From: Rhea pennata
Taxonomy: Eukaryota > Chordata > Aves > Rheiformes > Rheidae
Reading direction: 5' to 3'
NCBI RefSeq assembly: GCF_028389875.1
Contig: NC_084663.1
Coordinates: 98,879,190 to 98,943,189 of the forward strand
Length of the DNA: 64,000 bases
Shown here: positions 45,001 to 57,000 of the stretch, in pieces
Numbering within the stretch: position 1 is the first letter of the stretch
Layout of the letters: each line of letters opens with the position of its first letter
Translations under genes and position numbers: made by a program
Notes under the pieces: generated by a model
What the model was told of the DNA's origin: nothing
The model's input: the letters and a program-made list of their open reading frames with translations, nothing else
The model's database searches: none

Positions 45001-48000
45001 TTGCAGCTGAGGCACCTGTTTAGAGACCCTGAAGAGCAATAAAGGCCTATAGTATCCTCTAAAGGATGTGAAAGGCAGGCTGCAGCTCAAATGAGAAGCA
45101 CTTTGCTCTCTGCGCTGTATGTGTGTGGTGTGACCTGTGTGTGTATTTTTTTTTTTCCTTGTCTGTCTCTGGATGCATTCCTTCTCACTCACCACTGTGG
45201 AAATGGGCTCAGCTGGCTGTTGTCATTGTGCTTTTTTGCTTTTGTTGTTTTATCCGTCCCCCCCAAAGAAGGTCTCTTTGGTAAGTAGGAAGAGATCTGA
45301 GACTGATGAAGGTGCCAGAGCTCTGCAAAGCCTAAAACTTTTTTAAATTTTGTTTAAGGTTAACACTTAAAACCCTAAAATTTTCTGTTTTGTTTTGTTG
45401 CACTTCTGACAAATAGCACATTTGAAAATAAGTCTCTAGGAAATAAGAGTTTCCAGAAAAAAAGAAGAAATGAAATGGGACAAAAAAAGACTTTAAACAC
45501 AAGCTATTTCTTTGCCAACATAACTTTTGTGTATGAAATTAACAATATCTGTACTGAACTCTGCTTCTTTATCTATTGCAAACAGTTCTGCTTTTGGAGC
45601 TGCTTTTTTCATGGCTTTAAAAAAAAAAAGTAGCCGTGACCTCTACAAGTCCTTTCTAACCTAAACTATCCTGCTGTTCCTGAGCTATTGAATGTTTTGT
45701 GGAACGTGCTACTTGAAGACAGAGAAAGTAATTGGTTGGTTGTTCAATTCTTGGAACTAGCTGGTAAAAAATGGTGTTTAAGACAAGTATTCCATTAGAT
45801 AGACCGGTATGGTGTTTATATGCTAATTTGTCTTTGTTCAGAACAGATGCAGTCTTCTGAGAATTTATTTGGAGACCTCCTCCAAGGCTTGTTTTTTATC
45901 AGTTTGAGTTTCACCTTCTTTGTCATTTCTGTTGGAAAATCTCTGGGCTAAACTCTAAATCAACATAATGCCATCCAAGGAAAGGGTGAGGTTTCCTGTG
46001 CAACATGATTAGAGAAGAAATCTTGTCACAAAAATCAGCAAATGTCAAATGGCTAAATGTCATCAATTTCTGTGTAGACAATATATTCAGCAAAATTAAC
46101 CTTCTTCAACAAGTTGTGACATATGAAACTGGGTTTTTTTTTCTTAATTATACTCCAGACTAATTCAATTTGAATGTGGGTTTAAAAAATGAACTCCTGA
46201 AAACATTTCTGGTATGAATATGACCCTTGACAGGATATTATGTAGTACTTGTTTCATTTTGTGCTATATATTTTAGACAATCTTATGAAATAATGTACAA
46301 CTCTGCTTATTTTCTTTGATTATCTTTTATTTTGCATCTGTTAGTTTTCTTACTTTTTTTTCCTCTTGAGAAATGGAACAGTAGAAGAAGCTGTAATGCT
46401 GTCCCTAGTCTACTTTCTAACTAAGTGAATCATTTTTTTGAAAAACTTTCCAGAGAAGTTAACCTGCTTCTTGGTTGTACTTGCAGAGTGATAATTCACA
46501 GCACAATGGTGTTGGATGAATGTAATGAGCGGAAGAGTAGGCAATGCTCTTTTCCTATAGGTCATGGTAATAATGTGCAGCATTTGCTTAATCTTGTCTG
46601 GAATAGTCTAACTTTGAATTGTCAGTAGTGCTGATAATAGGTAGGCATACACAAAATTTTTCATCAAATTTGATCTCTGGATAAGTTCTCTACTGTGATT
46701 GGTTCAGGAGGCTCAGCTGTGAGGGCTTTTTTTTTTTTTTTAGTGGGGAGAGGGTCCCCCCACCCCAGGGCTGACTCCTTTTACCTTATTTTATAGTGGA
46801 GATTATAATCCCTTAGGTAAGGATTTGAATTACTAATTTTAATTTGTATTTTCTTTGTGGGAAAGAATGAGCTTAATCTGGAGAGAATTTGGAAAAAATG
46901 TTTCACTGTAGCATGTTGAAATGTGATATTAACAGTAGTCACTTCACACCAACATTTGTCTTAAGCTGTAAGACTTTTTTAATCTCAAAATATCCATATT
47001 TTTATTGTACATAAAATTTGATATATTTAAGGTTGGTTGGAAACACTAAAAGGTTTCTTCCACCAGAAGTCAGTTATTCACAGATACTGTCACGTTATGG
47101 AGCTGTATGTAATGCTAGGCAGGGTGTTCTGCTTGTGTGGAGTGCTTAGGCAGTCTTTCTCTAGGTTATCCTACTCCTCCCATTTAGTAATTGCTTCTGA
47201 CAGTGTACAGAGCCTTTTTATCATCTTCTAGCAATCCCAGCTAGTATATTAGCTCTTCCTGTGAATGTGTGCAAAAGGATAAGCAGGATCTCATTTCTAA
47301 GCAATGCAGAACAATTAATGATGGTGTTCAGTTCCTGTCTGTATCAGACTTGGTGATTTGCAAAGAATTGCCAATAGGATGTTGGGATAAGGGTAGCTAG
47401 AGTTGATCTTAAGTGCAGATTTGTATTTCCAAAAGTGTTTTTTTAATAAAGAAAACAATATTCTCACATATGACTGAAAGATTATCAGAACTTGGAGAGT
47501 TAAAATAGTTGTTAGTGTCTTTAATTTTACTGTTTTTTCACTGATGTCTGAAGGTAGGTGTCTGTGGCCTTCTAAAGTAGTAAATGGCAGTCCTCTAGAC
47601 TTCAGCACTGCTCAAGCTGTGCACTTCTGCTACTTCTTCCCCCCCCCCCATGCATCTTTTTTGAAACATAAGTAACTTAATTCCTGAGAGTGTAAGTGTG
47701 ACTGTGACCAAAACTTTCAGTACTACAACATGCTGCTCTTCCCTGCTGGAAAGACTGCCACAAAAATCTGAGGCGGAAACGTAGTGGGTGATAGGAGTCC
47801 TACAAAATGGTTAGCTCTGGAAAACACAGCTTTGTAAATACGACTAGCAGGCTGTATTAATGACAAGTGCCTTACCAGGCAAGCCTTTAGTTAAGTCAAA
47901 ATGAGCAATGCGATGCATGGAGGGGGTGTGTCTAGTATGGCCCAGCTTGGTTCATTTCCTGTGGTGAAAAGCTGCTCTAGGCAAATATGTTGAGCAGAAG

Positions 48001-51000
48001 TATGACTGCCCAGCCTTGGGAGGTGCCAGGTGCTGGCTGTGTTGGTGTCTCAGACATGCAGGGAATGCCTAGGGTTGGTGCAGCCCTGAACAGCTGCTGA
48101 GCGTCTTCTCAGCCACAGGCTGAGGCCAACTTTGTTTTCCTGCCAATACAGTTATTTAGCAGGAGTCGTATGGGCAGCTTACCTTCTCTTTGGCCAAGCT
48201 AAATCAAAATCATTCTTAAAAGAGGAAGAAGCCCTGTTCAGTTAAGAACTGGCCACTAGGATCTCAGGAGATGTGAGTTTTCTCTTTGCCTGCATGACTG
48301 AGGCAAGCAGCTGAACTTACTGTTGCCACAGGTTTCTTGTCTTTGTGGACTGGAGTGCTGTATGAAGGTGCCTCCTGAGGGGAGAGGCAGTGGTGAGCTT
48401 GGGACTCCTTGCTAACAGTACTCCTTTAGAGCCCTAATTAAAGGGATCATTGAATCAGCTAAGCAGGCCATCTGTTGGGTTAAAGCTCAGAGAGGGAATG
48501 TAAGGTTAATGATGTGATACACCAGGCTTTATTTTCTTTCCCAGTTAAGTTGGCATCTATCAACCAATGAGGAAATAATGATTAGAAGAAAACATCTGCA
48601 TAAGTAGGGTGAAAATCCAGTGTTAGGTATGATTTGTAAATGCAGAGTTTTCAGGTTTGAGCTATCTTGGTCTTCTACTTTGTCATAGCAGCTAATACCA
48701 ATTTTTCTTAGAGAGGGGCTTTTGGACTGTCTGGACTGCGACACTGACGAGCATATCCAATGAAGTTACTTCACTGTTCCTAAATAACAGGCCTTTGTAC
48801 ATCCCTGTATTAAGAACTAGAGTGGTGGGTACTGAAATACCTATGCTGAATCTGTGTGGAAGTTTCCTCAAAAAGCAAGCCTCAGATCTTAGGATTTCTG
48901 GTTGAAAGACCATCAGTGTTTATTTAGCTGAAAGAAAATTGTTCTTATAAAGCACAATTTTCTTCAGACAGATGATGATCTTTATTTTCATTGAGAAAAC
49001 TTTTTTTCTTTAAGATTTTTGCCCTAGAGAGCAATTTCTCTGATCCACCAGGCAGTGCAGAACATGTTAAAGCTTTGCTTGGAATGGAGAAAAATAATTG
49101 CAATGTCAACATAAATATTTGCTGTCTTTCAGTATTGTGTGAAAGTTTCAGGTTGTGTACTGCTCTAGAAAAGGCTGTAAAAATATGCTGTAATGAAAAT
49201 GAGAAATATTTCCAGAGTCGTCTTCAGGGGGATTGAGAGCCCTTGACTCTCACACTTCTGAGTGGTCACAAAAGAGAGAAGACAGGGGTCTTAGTCCTTA
49301 GTGATAAGGGAAATAACCTAATTCATTAAATCACTTCCCCATGATCAGTAAATACAATCTCTTTTGTAAGCTTCATTTGCTAAAAAGATACCGGGTGTGG
49401 TGGGTTGTAAACAGATTTTTTGGAATCCAATATTACTGAATGAAGAAGTTTCATTTTTGTCATAATCATTTTTTGCTGTTTTCCCTTTGACTTGAGTGCT
49501 CATTGTGAGAAAGTGTTTCACTTGAAATTTTCAACCGAGTGTAGAAAATTTGGTATTATCTAGTCTTCTAGAAATACTTCCAGGACAAGCCAGAAGTATC
49601 TAGGTAGGCCAATCTGTAATGTTGCTCAGTAATCTTAAAAAAATTTAAGGTTTATCAGTGAGTATTTTTGGTCAGCGTAGTGGAAGAATGTTTATCTTAG
49701 CATCATCAATGGAAAATGTCTTCATTCTTGGTAGAGGCCAGGACACAGCCCTTGTGTGATAAAAGGGAGCTGATGTCTATGTTGTTTATCAGATGCTCAG
49801 ATACAAGGATTTGAAAACCTGTGTGTGTGTGGAGTGGTTCTTTTCTCCTTCTTTTTTTTTTTTTTCCTCCCCTCCCCTCCTCCTCTTCCCCTGAAACTTC
49901 TGAACAGCTGATATCTACCTCAACTACCTCTTGCCAGGTAAGATGTTTTTCCTTTTTGTGTTCCAGTTAATGGAGCTGATTAACGGGAGAAGTTGTTTCT
50001 TCTCATATCAGGTAGATTCTCCCAGGCTCTGAAAGGCAAATGAAAGTATTTCTTTACCTGCTTTCCCAAAGCAAACAGTTGAAGATACTGATGGTAAATG
50101 GGAAACTATTGCAAAACTGAATAGACTGAGCAGAGAGAAGTCCAACTGCTGTTGAACAGGTTTGTCCTGGCTTTAAAGAAAAGCAAACTAATGTATGATA
50201 TTATGTGTGAAGCAGTTTTTGGCAGTCCCTTTCTCCCTTTCTCTTCTCACCTCTTCGATTTACTTCCCCTCACTGTACCTCCCACCCTGAGGGAAATCAG
50301 TCTAGTCCTCTGATACAGGAAGGATGCTTTCTTAAGAGGATTTAGTCTGTACTAGGCTTTGCCCTCCCTGAGACTGCATTTAAAAATAACTTAGAATTCT
50401 TTTAGGATTCTATTCAAATATAAATATATTCATTTGGGTAGTTCTACGTTATCGTTAATATTGTTAATGTTTTCTGCTCCTACTTCTCCTTTTGCTGGGC
50501 AAGTCAAAACAAATCACTGAATTTGCTTTTCATTAGTTAAGGGCTTTTAAGACGTTAATCTTCTGATGAAAATCTGGATTGTTAATGACCTGAATCCTGA
50601 GGACTTCTGGGCTTTGTGAGACACTTCTGTCTATCTCATTTTCCCTCAGTTCTGGCACAGACTGGACATTTAGTTTTGAATAACATCTGAGGGGATAGCC
50701 TTAACTTGCCAGTGTTTGGATCCCATGTTCTTGGAATTTGATCAGTGTGCTTCTAGGTATCTTGACTATCTAATGTTTATTCTTTTAAGTCTGTGATGTG
50801 TGGTGTTCTTTAGTATGTGTGGAATATACTTTGTATAGAGAGCAAAGCTTACTCTAAGAAGTTTGGCATTGTTGCAGCTGGGAACATGCTTGTGCCCAAA
50901 GACTTGAGGAGGGAGAGGATTACTTTGCTTTCAAATAATTGGTAGTGCAAAAGTGTTATGTCCATGCAGGAAGATCTCAGCATTTTGTGTGTAAGCTTGT

Positions 51001-54000
51001 AAAAGGACAGCTGGGTTGATGAGATGATGCTGATTCATGTCCCTACACTGTGACTCTATGGAAAAATTGGTAATGGAGAAACAGAAGAGAAGATAATACA
51101 AAGCAATGTAGTTAGCAATTATTGAAGTTCAAGGCTTAACATTCTGTTGACTAGTGTCATTTGTTTGAGTTACACTATGGGTTAATTTGACTACCTGTGA
51201 AGAAATAGCATGGCAAATTAGACATATTGGGAAGTTGGGCTTTAAAACAGATGTGGTGATAAAAGGCTGCTTTCTTAGCAAAGAAATTAGCAGAGACTTC
51301 AACAAAAAAGTCATTCTGAATACGAGAGTACAATATTTAACATACAAGTGGCAGTGAAAAGCAATCTATTGAATGTGCAATTAATTTGAGAAATTAGTGT
51401 AGGGAGGAAAAAGGAGATTGAAGATGTGAGTAAAAATGAATCTACAGTTGCACTTGCTGGGATGATATTAAGAGACTATTCATTGTTTTAACAAACTGGT
51501 GTCTGAAGGATGTCTGCTTAATACCATTCTGAGCATGTCATAGTATTTGAAACTAACTATCTGGGCATTCACTGGGTTGTTACTACTTTCCTGGAAGCTT
51601 CTCGTCTTTGTCAGATGAAAGAAATGAAACCAAAGTAGATCAACCATAGTCTATTACCCTGTTATAAGGGCTTCTGACTGATTTGCAGCCTCCTAATTTT
51701 TTTCCTTTGAAAGTGCAGACACGTGTGGACTCTTTCCTGGTTAAATCTCATGTATTAGATAGTCATAAGCTTGCTTCTCTGAGCTATGCATCTCTGGCCT
51801 GTTGGAAGCAGTTGGAAATCATTGCCCCTTTGTTTTGTCCTGTGCATATAGCTTGGTACTGGGGAGATCTGAGCAGCAGATTGATGTTGCCTCACTGAGA
51901 CACTTACATAACGATTGTAGTCTGAATGTTAATCCACTGGCATTATTACAGTGACTCAAGAAGAGTCACTGTCTAGTGTGCTGCGGATGCAAGAACATGC
52001 CCTTGAGGTAACTTTAGAATGGAGCTCTAGCGTCCCTTTCATCAAAAGGACAATAGTAGGCAAGTTTCTTGACTCTTGTATGCTTTCCCCCACCCCCTAT
52101 CTGTAAATATTTAAGATGTAACTTATAAACACCCAGGTTTATGTGATTCACAACCAACAAGATTTAAGGAATGAATTTGTTAAATTGGTACAGGGTATAA
52201 TTTACAATTAGGATGCTGACCATCATCCCAAATGTTTTGCTGATGTGACTTCCTGAGCTGCTTCAACTTTCTTGAAAAAAGATCAGTATAATTTGAAGAG
52301 ATGTATGCAATTTGGGAGGCAGCTGAGGGATCATGAAGGATTTCTTAAATACTCAAAAGCCTTTTCTGCGTATGTGTTTTTTTGCAATTCTTGATATGTT
52401 CAGCAACTGGCAGCTCCTCTGCTGTTGCTGTGCAACATTCCAGTATCTGACTGTCTTCACACATCCTTACATTAACCCTTAATTGAGGATACGGTTAACC
52501 GCTTTTAACATTAAACTTCTAACAAAATGGGTCTGGCCTGCTCAATTCTTCTGATGTAGGCTCTTGCTTTTGCCTTTGAAATTGTACAGGCTTTGGTTGG
52601 TTTAGATTACACTCTTTTAGAATGAAATAATACTAGGTGAGAAACCAGCCTGGCTCATGCTGTGGCAACAGAATGGCTAGGTCTGCTGTAGAACTGGAGA
52701 GGGTGGAGGGAGATGGACAGAAGGAAGGGCAGGGATTATTTTGGCATCATGATGAGATGAGCTTAGCATGTAGCTTAACACTACAGCTAAGCATTATTAA
52801 AAGCCAGTGGCTGAATTTGCAGCATAACATAGCGATCTTAGAGGGGCCTGATAGATAAAAACACTGCTATGAATCCCTGCCTAGCTCATCCCTCCTTTCC
52901 CAACAATTCTCTAGCGCAGTTTGCTTTTCCTCTTACTGGAGTAAAAAATATTTCAGCTCTAATTTGGGCCTAGATACTCCTTATGGTTGGTGGTTGGCCT
53001 TTTGTCAATGGCCACTAGAGAATGTATTTGAACTTGTCATGCCTTTCCAGCCTCAATATTGATGATGCTTTTTAGGAGATGGCTCCCTACCAATTGTGAA
53101 GAGGATAGCTTGTTTTGAATGCTCCAGCTCATGTTCTACTTGGTTATAGCTAGGTATACTTATTGACTTAATTGTGAGTGAGAAGTTGTCCATTTGCCAT
53201 TGTCCATTTAATGCAGAGCTTTAAAAACCATGCAGGAGTTCAAGGATCATCTTTAATTAGAAGAATGTCCCATATAGTTCTCTCTCACAAATAGTTACCT
53301 TGCTAAGAAGGCCGGTTCTTAAAATATGTGTTGAACAAGTAGCATGCATGCAGCTTGTTCTTTTATTACCTTCTTTTATTATTTCTTTCTATTATTTCTT
53401 TTATTATTTATTATTTATATTTTATTGTTTTCTTCAGCTATCAATCAAATTTCTTTGGTCTGTGATAGTGTAAGGAGAAATTTGTTCTTTGTATCCTTAA
53501 ATGAGCCTTTTATGTACAAATCTGCAATGAGAAGAGGATTTTGCAGGTGTAAAGCATGTGATCAGACTTATCAAGCCAAGCAGCAGCTTGGCTTGTATTT
53601 GTTTGGAAAGCTTTTTAAGAGTTGATACAAATGTATTTGATGGCAGATAAAGTTGTCATTCCATTCCTCCATGAGTGAGTTATCAGACAGTGAGGCTGGC
53701 TGAGGGGGGGATGGTGATATTAGTGATGGCTGTAGACAGACTTCTCTAGAGGCTGCTGCACAGTCTTAGTTAAAACAAAAAATGTTTCCGTATGGTCTTT
53801 TTCTAGCATAAATTCTGCAATATGTTGAGGATGGATAGAATTGAAAACATGTTTTCCCTTTCACTTATTTTTTTGTGAAATTTTTTTCCTTGTGCAAAGT
53901 GACTTACTCAGAGAGATAAGAAAAGCTCCTTGCAGATGAAGTCTACTTTCCACATGCTGCGTGTATTTGAAAGCCTCCCTTACAGCACAAGGAACCTTAT

Positions 54001-57000
54001 GAAAAACCACGATTCTGCATGAGCTGCTGTTTGCAGGATAAGCAGGGAATTATATGTTTTCTTTTGAAATATCTTCATTAGATGTTTGATCTCTTAACAG
54101 TATGGTTTCTGTTCTGGATTACACATTTGGAGGAAAAAAGCAGGTTTCATTCCAAAATTGAAACTACTTCTTGATGTAGTTTACTGTGACAGGTAGCTTC
54201 TTAAGCTGACACTTTTAAAAAGCAGCCTTTTTTTGTTGCTTGTTGCTCTTTTCCTATGTGACTTAATGAAAAACAATGCAAGAGGCATACTTTTGTAAAG
54301 ACTTAATAGATGAAGCCTTAGTTAAACTAGTTCTAGTGTTCTTTTGTAAAGGCTGGATAACTAAATGCTCAATTTCTTTTCACTACTAGTTAGTTGGTCA
54401 AAATTCACAGAAAAGAGTGCATCTGAGGTTGTAAACTGGTGTTTGGTTTGTGCACAGTCTGTTCTTCTATCTGGATTAGAAAGTCTTGACAAAATAATCC
54501 ATTTGAGATCATAATCTCATTTACAGTTCTGAGCTTGCATGACAGGAAACACACCAATCTTCAAGTGAGCACTCAAACATACCTAAAAAGTTCAAGTAAA
54601 ATATGCTACAGACATACCAACTTTTGTTTGGTGATTGCCCCCCCCCTCCCCCCCCCAAGTCAGGACTTCACGGAGGAGTTGTGCTTGGAGACAGTTGCAG
54701 CTTTTTAGCCAGAATACTGGTGCCTGATATAAATGGCTAGAAATCACAGGCAAACTTCAGTCAGTGGTGTATCAGCTTCTACCCATCCTTTTTAAGGTTG
54801 CTACAGTATGTATGGAGATACACTGTTGTGTTCCCCTTTGCTGTCATTGACTTGATTCAGCTACAGATATTTCTTTGCTGTTATTTTAGAGGGTTTTTTT
54901 TTATTTTTCAGCTTTGTTTTTTAAATCACTATTGAATTTTGAGTTTCTAGTAAGCATGAATTCTGTATTGTAGATGCTGTTTCTCTGCAAAGGTACATTT
55001 GTCGCAGGAATTTTTTGTCTGGCATACTTGTGTTCTGTCAAGGACTGATAATTTCAACTAATGGTCTTCTTTTCTGGTGGATTTATATTCACCATATCTG
55101 TGGTCACCACAAGACCTTGCCAGGTGAAAGACATGTTCAAGAGATTGTTTAAAGTGTGCTTTATATGAGTCTATAGGCAACTATAGGCTGGTCAGCCTCA
55201 CCTCCATCCCTGGAAGGGTGCTGGAACAGCTCCTTCTGGATGTCATCTCCAAGCATTTGGAGGAAAAGGAGGTGATCAAGAGTAGCCAGCATGGATTCAC
55301 AAAGGGGAAATGCTGCTTAACCAATCTGATAGTCTTCTCTGATGGAATGACTGTCTGGGTAGGTCAGGGGAGAGCAGTGGCCATTGTGTACCTTGACTTC
55401 AGCAAGGCTTTGGACACTGTCTCCCATAACATCCTCCTAGAGAAGCTCAGGAAGCGTGGGTTAGACGAGTGGACAGTGAGGTGCATTGAGAACTGGCTGA
55501 AAGGCAGAGCTCAGAGGCTGGTCATCGGTGGCGTGGAGTCTGGTTGGAGGCCTGTGTTTAGTGGTGTCCCCCAGGGCTCAGTACTTGGTCCCATCCTGTT
55601 CAACCTCTTCATCAGTGACCTGGATGAGGGACAGTGCCTCCTCAGCAAGTTTGCTGATGCTGCCAAGCTGAGAGGAGTGGCTGACACACCTGAGGGCTGT
55701 GCTGCCATTCAGAGGGACCTGGAGAGCTGAGCGGAGAGGAACCTCACGGGGTTCAACAGGGGCAAGTGCAGAGTCCTGTACCTGGGGAAAAATAACCCTA
55801 GGCACCAGTACAAGCTGGGGGCTCACCTTCTGGAGAGCAGCTCTGCAGAGAAGGACCTGGGAGTGCTGGTTCATAACAAGATGACCATGAGCCAGCAATG
55901 TGCCTATGTGGCTAGGAAGGCCAATGGTATCCTGAGGTGCATCAGGAAGAGTGTTGCCAGCAGGTCGAGGGAGGTGATCCTGCCCCTCTCCTCAGCCCTG
56001 GGGAGGCCTCATCTTGAGTACTGTGTCCAGTTCTGGGCTCCCCAGTGCAAGAGAGACACAGAGCTACTGGAGAGAGCCCAGCACAGGGCTACGAAGATGA
56101 TCAGAGGGCTGGAGCATCTGCCCTCTGAGGAACAGCTGTGAGAGCTGGGCCTGTTTAGCCTTGGGAAGAGAAGACTGAGGGGGGATCTTATCAATGTGTA
56201 TAAGTACCTGAAGGGAGGGTGTCAAGGGGACGGGGACAAACTCTTTTCAGTAGTGCCATGTGACAGGACAAGAGGCAATGGGCAGAAATTGAAGCAGAGG
56301 AGGTTTCGTCTGAATGTGAGGGGGAATTTCTTCCCTGTGAGAGTGACAGAGCACTGGCACAGGTTGCCCAGAGAGGTTGTGGAGTCTCCTTTTCTGGAGA
56401 TTTTCAAAGCCCACCTGGATGCAAGCCTTTCTAACATGCTCTAGGTGACCCTGCTGAGCAGGGAGGTTGGACTAGATGATCTCCAGAGGTCCCTTCCAAC
56501 CTTACTGATTCTATGATTCTATCTGCACAGTACCTATTCTTGATTCTGCCACCTTTCAGTTCAACCAATCCATGACCACTGTTGAAACTACTAACTATTT
56601 ACCACTTTGTGGCTAAAGTGAGGCACACTGATGGTGCACATATGTTCATTCCTCAGTCAAACTTGTCTGTTGCATAAATAAAGATATCTGTTCCAAGATC
56701 TGTTGTATTAGGTCATGATTGGATTTACCAGGTAGAGTGAAGGAGGGAAGAAAAAACAACCCCCCCCCCCCAAAAAAAAAGGTTATTTAATAAAGTTGGA
56801 GTCACATTTCAAACCAGGGTTCCACTAGGGTCTGGGAGAACTTTGGAGGTAGCTTAACAGATTGCAAACAGAAGGGAGTTTGGGAGGAAGATTCCCTTTA
56901 TTTCTATTATTTGCCTTGCAATTCTGACTTTTTGAGTATATTGATCTTCAGAAAAGAATTCAAACTCTGAAGACCTTAAGCATTGTTCTTGTTGTACAGT

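Noticed and set aside
53344..53625. Hydrophobic 93-codon open frame in PLCXD2 intron 1
   Set aside because: Its first half is translation of TTTATT-type low complexity; no splice or promoter context.
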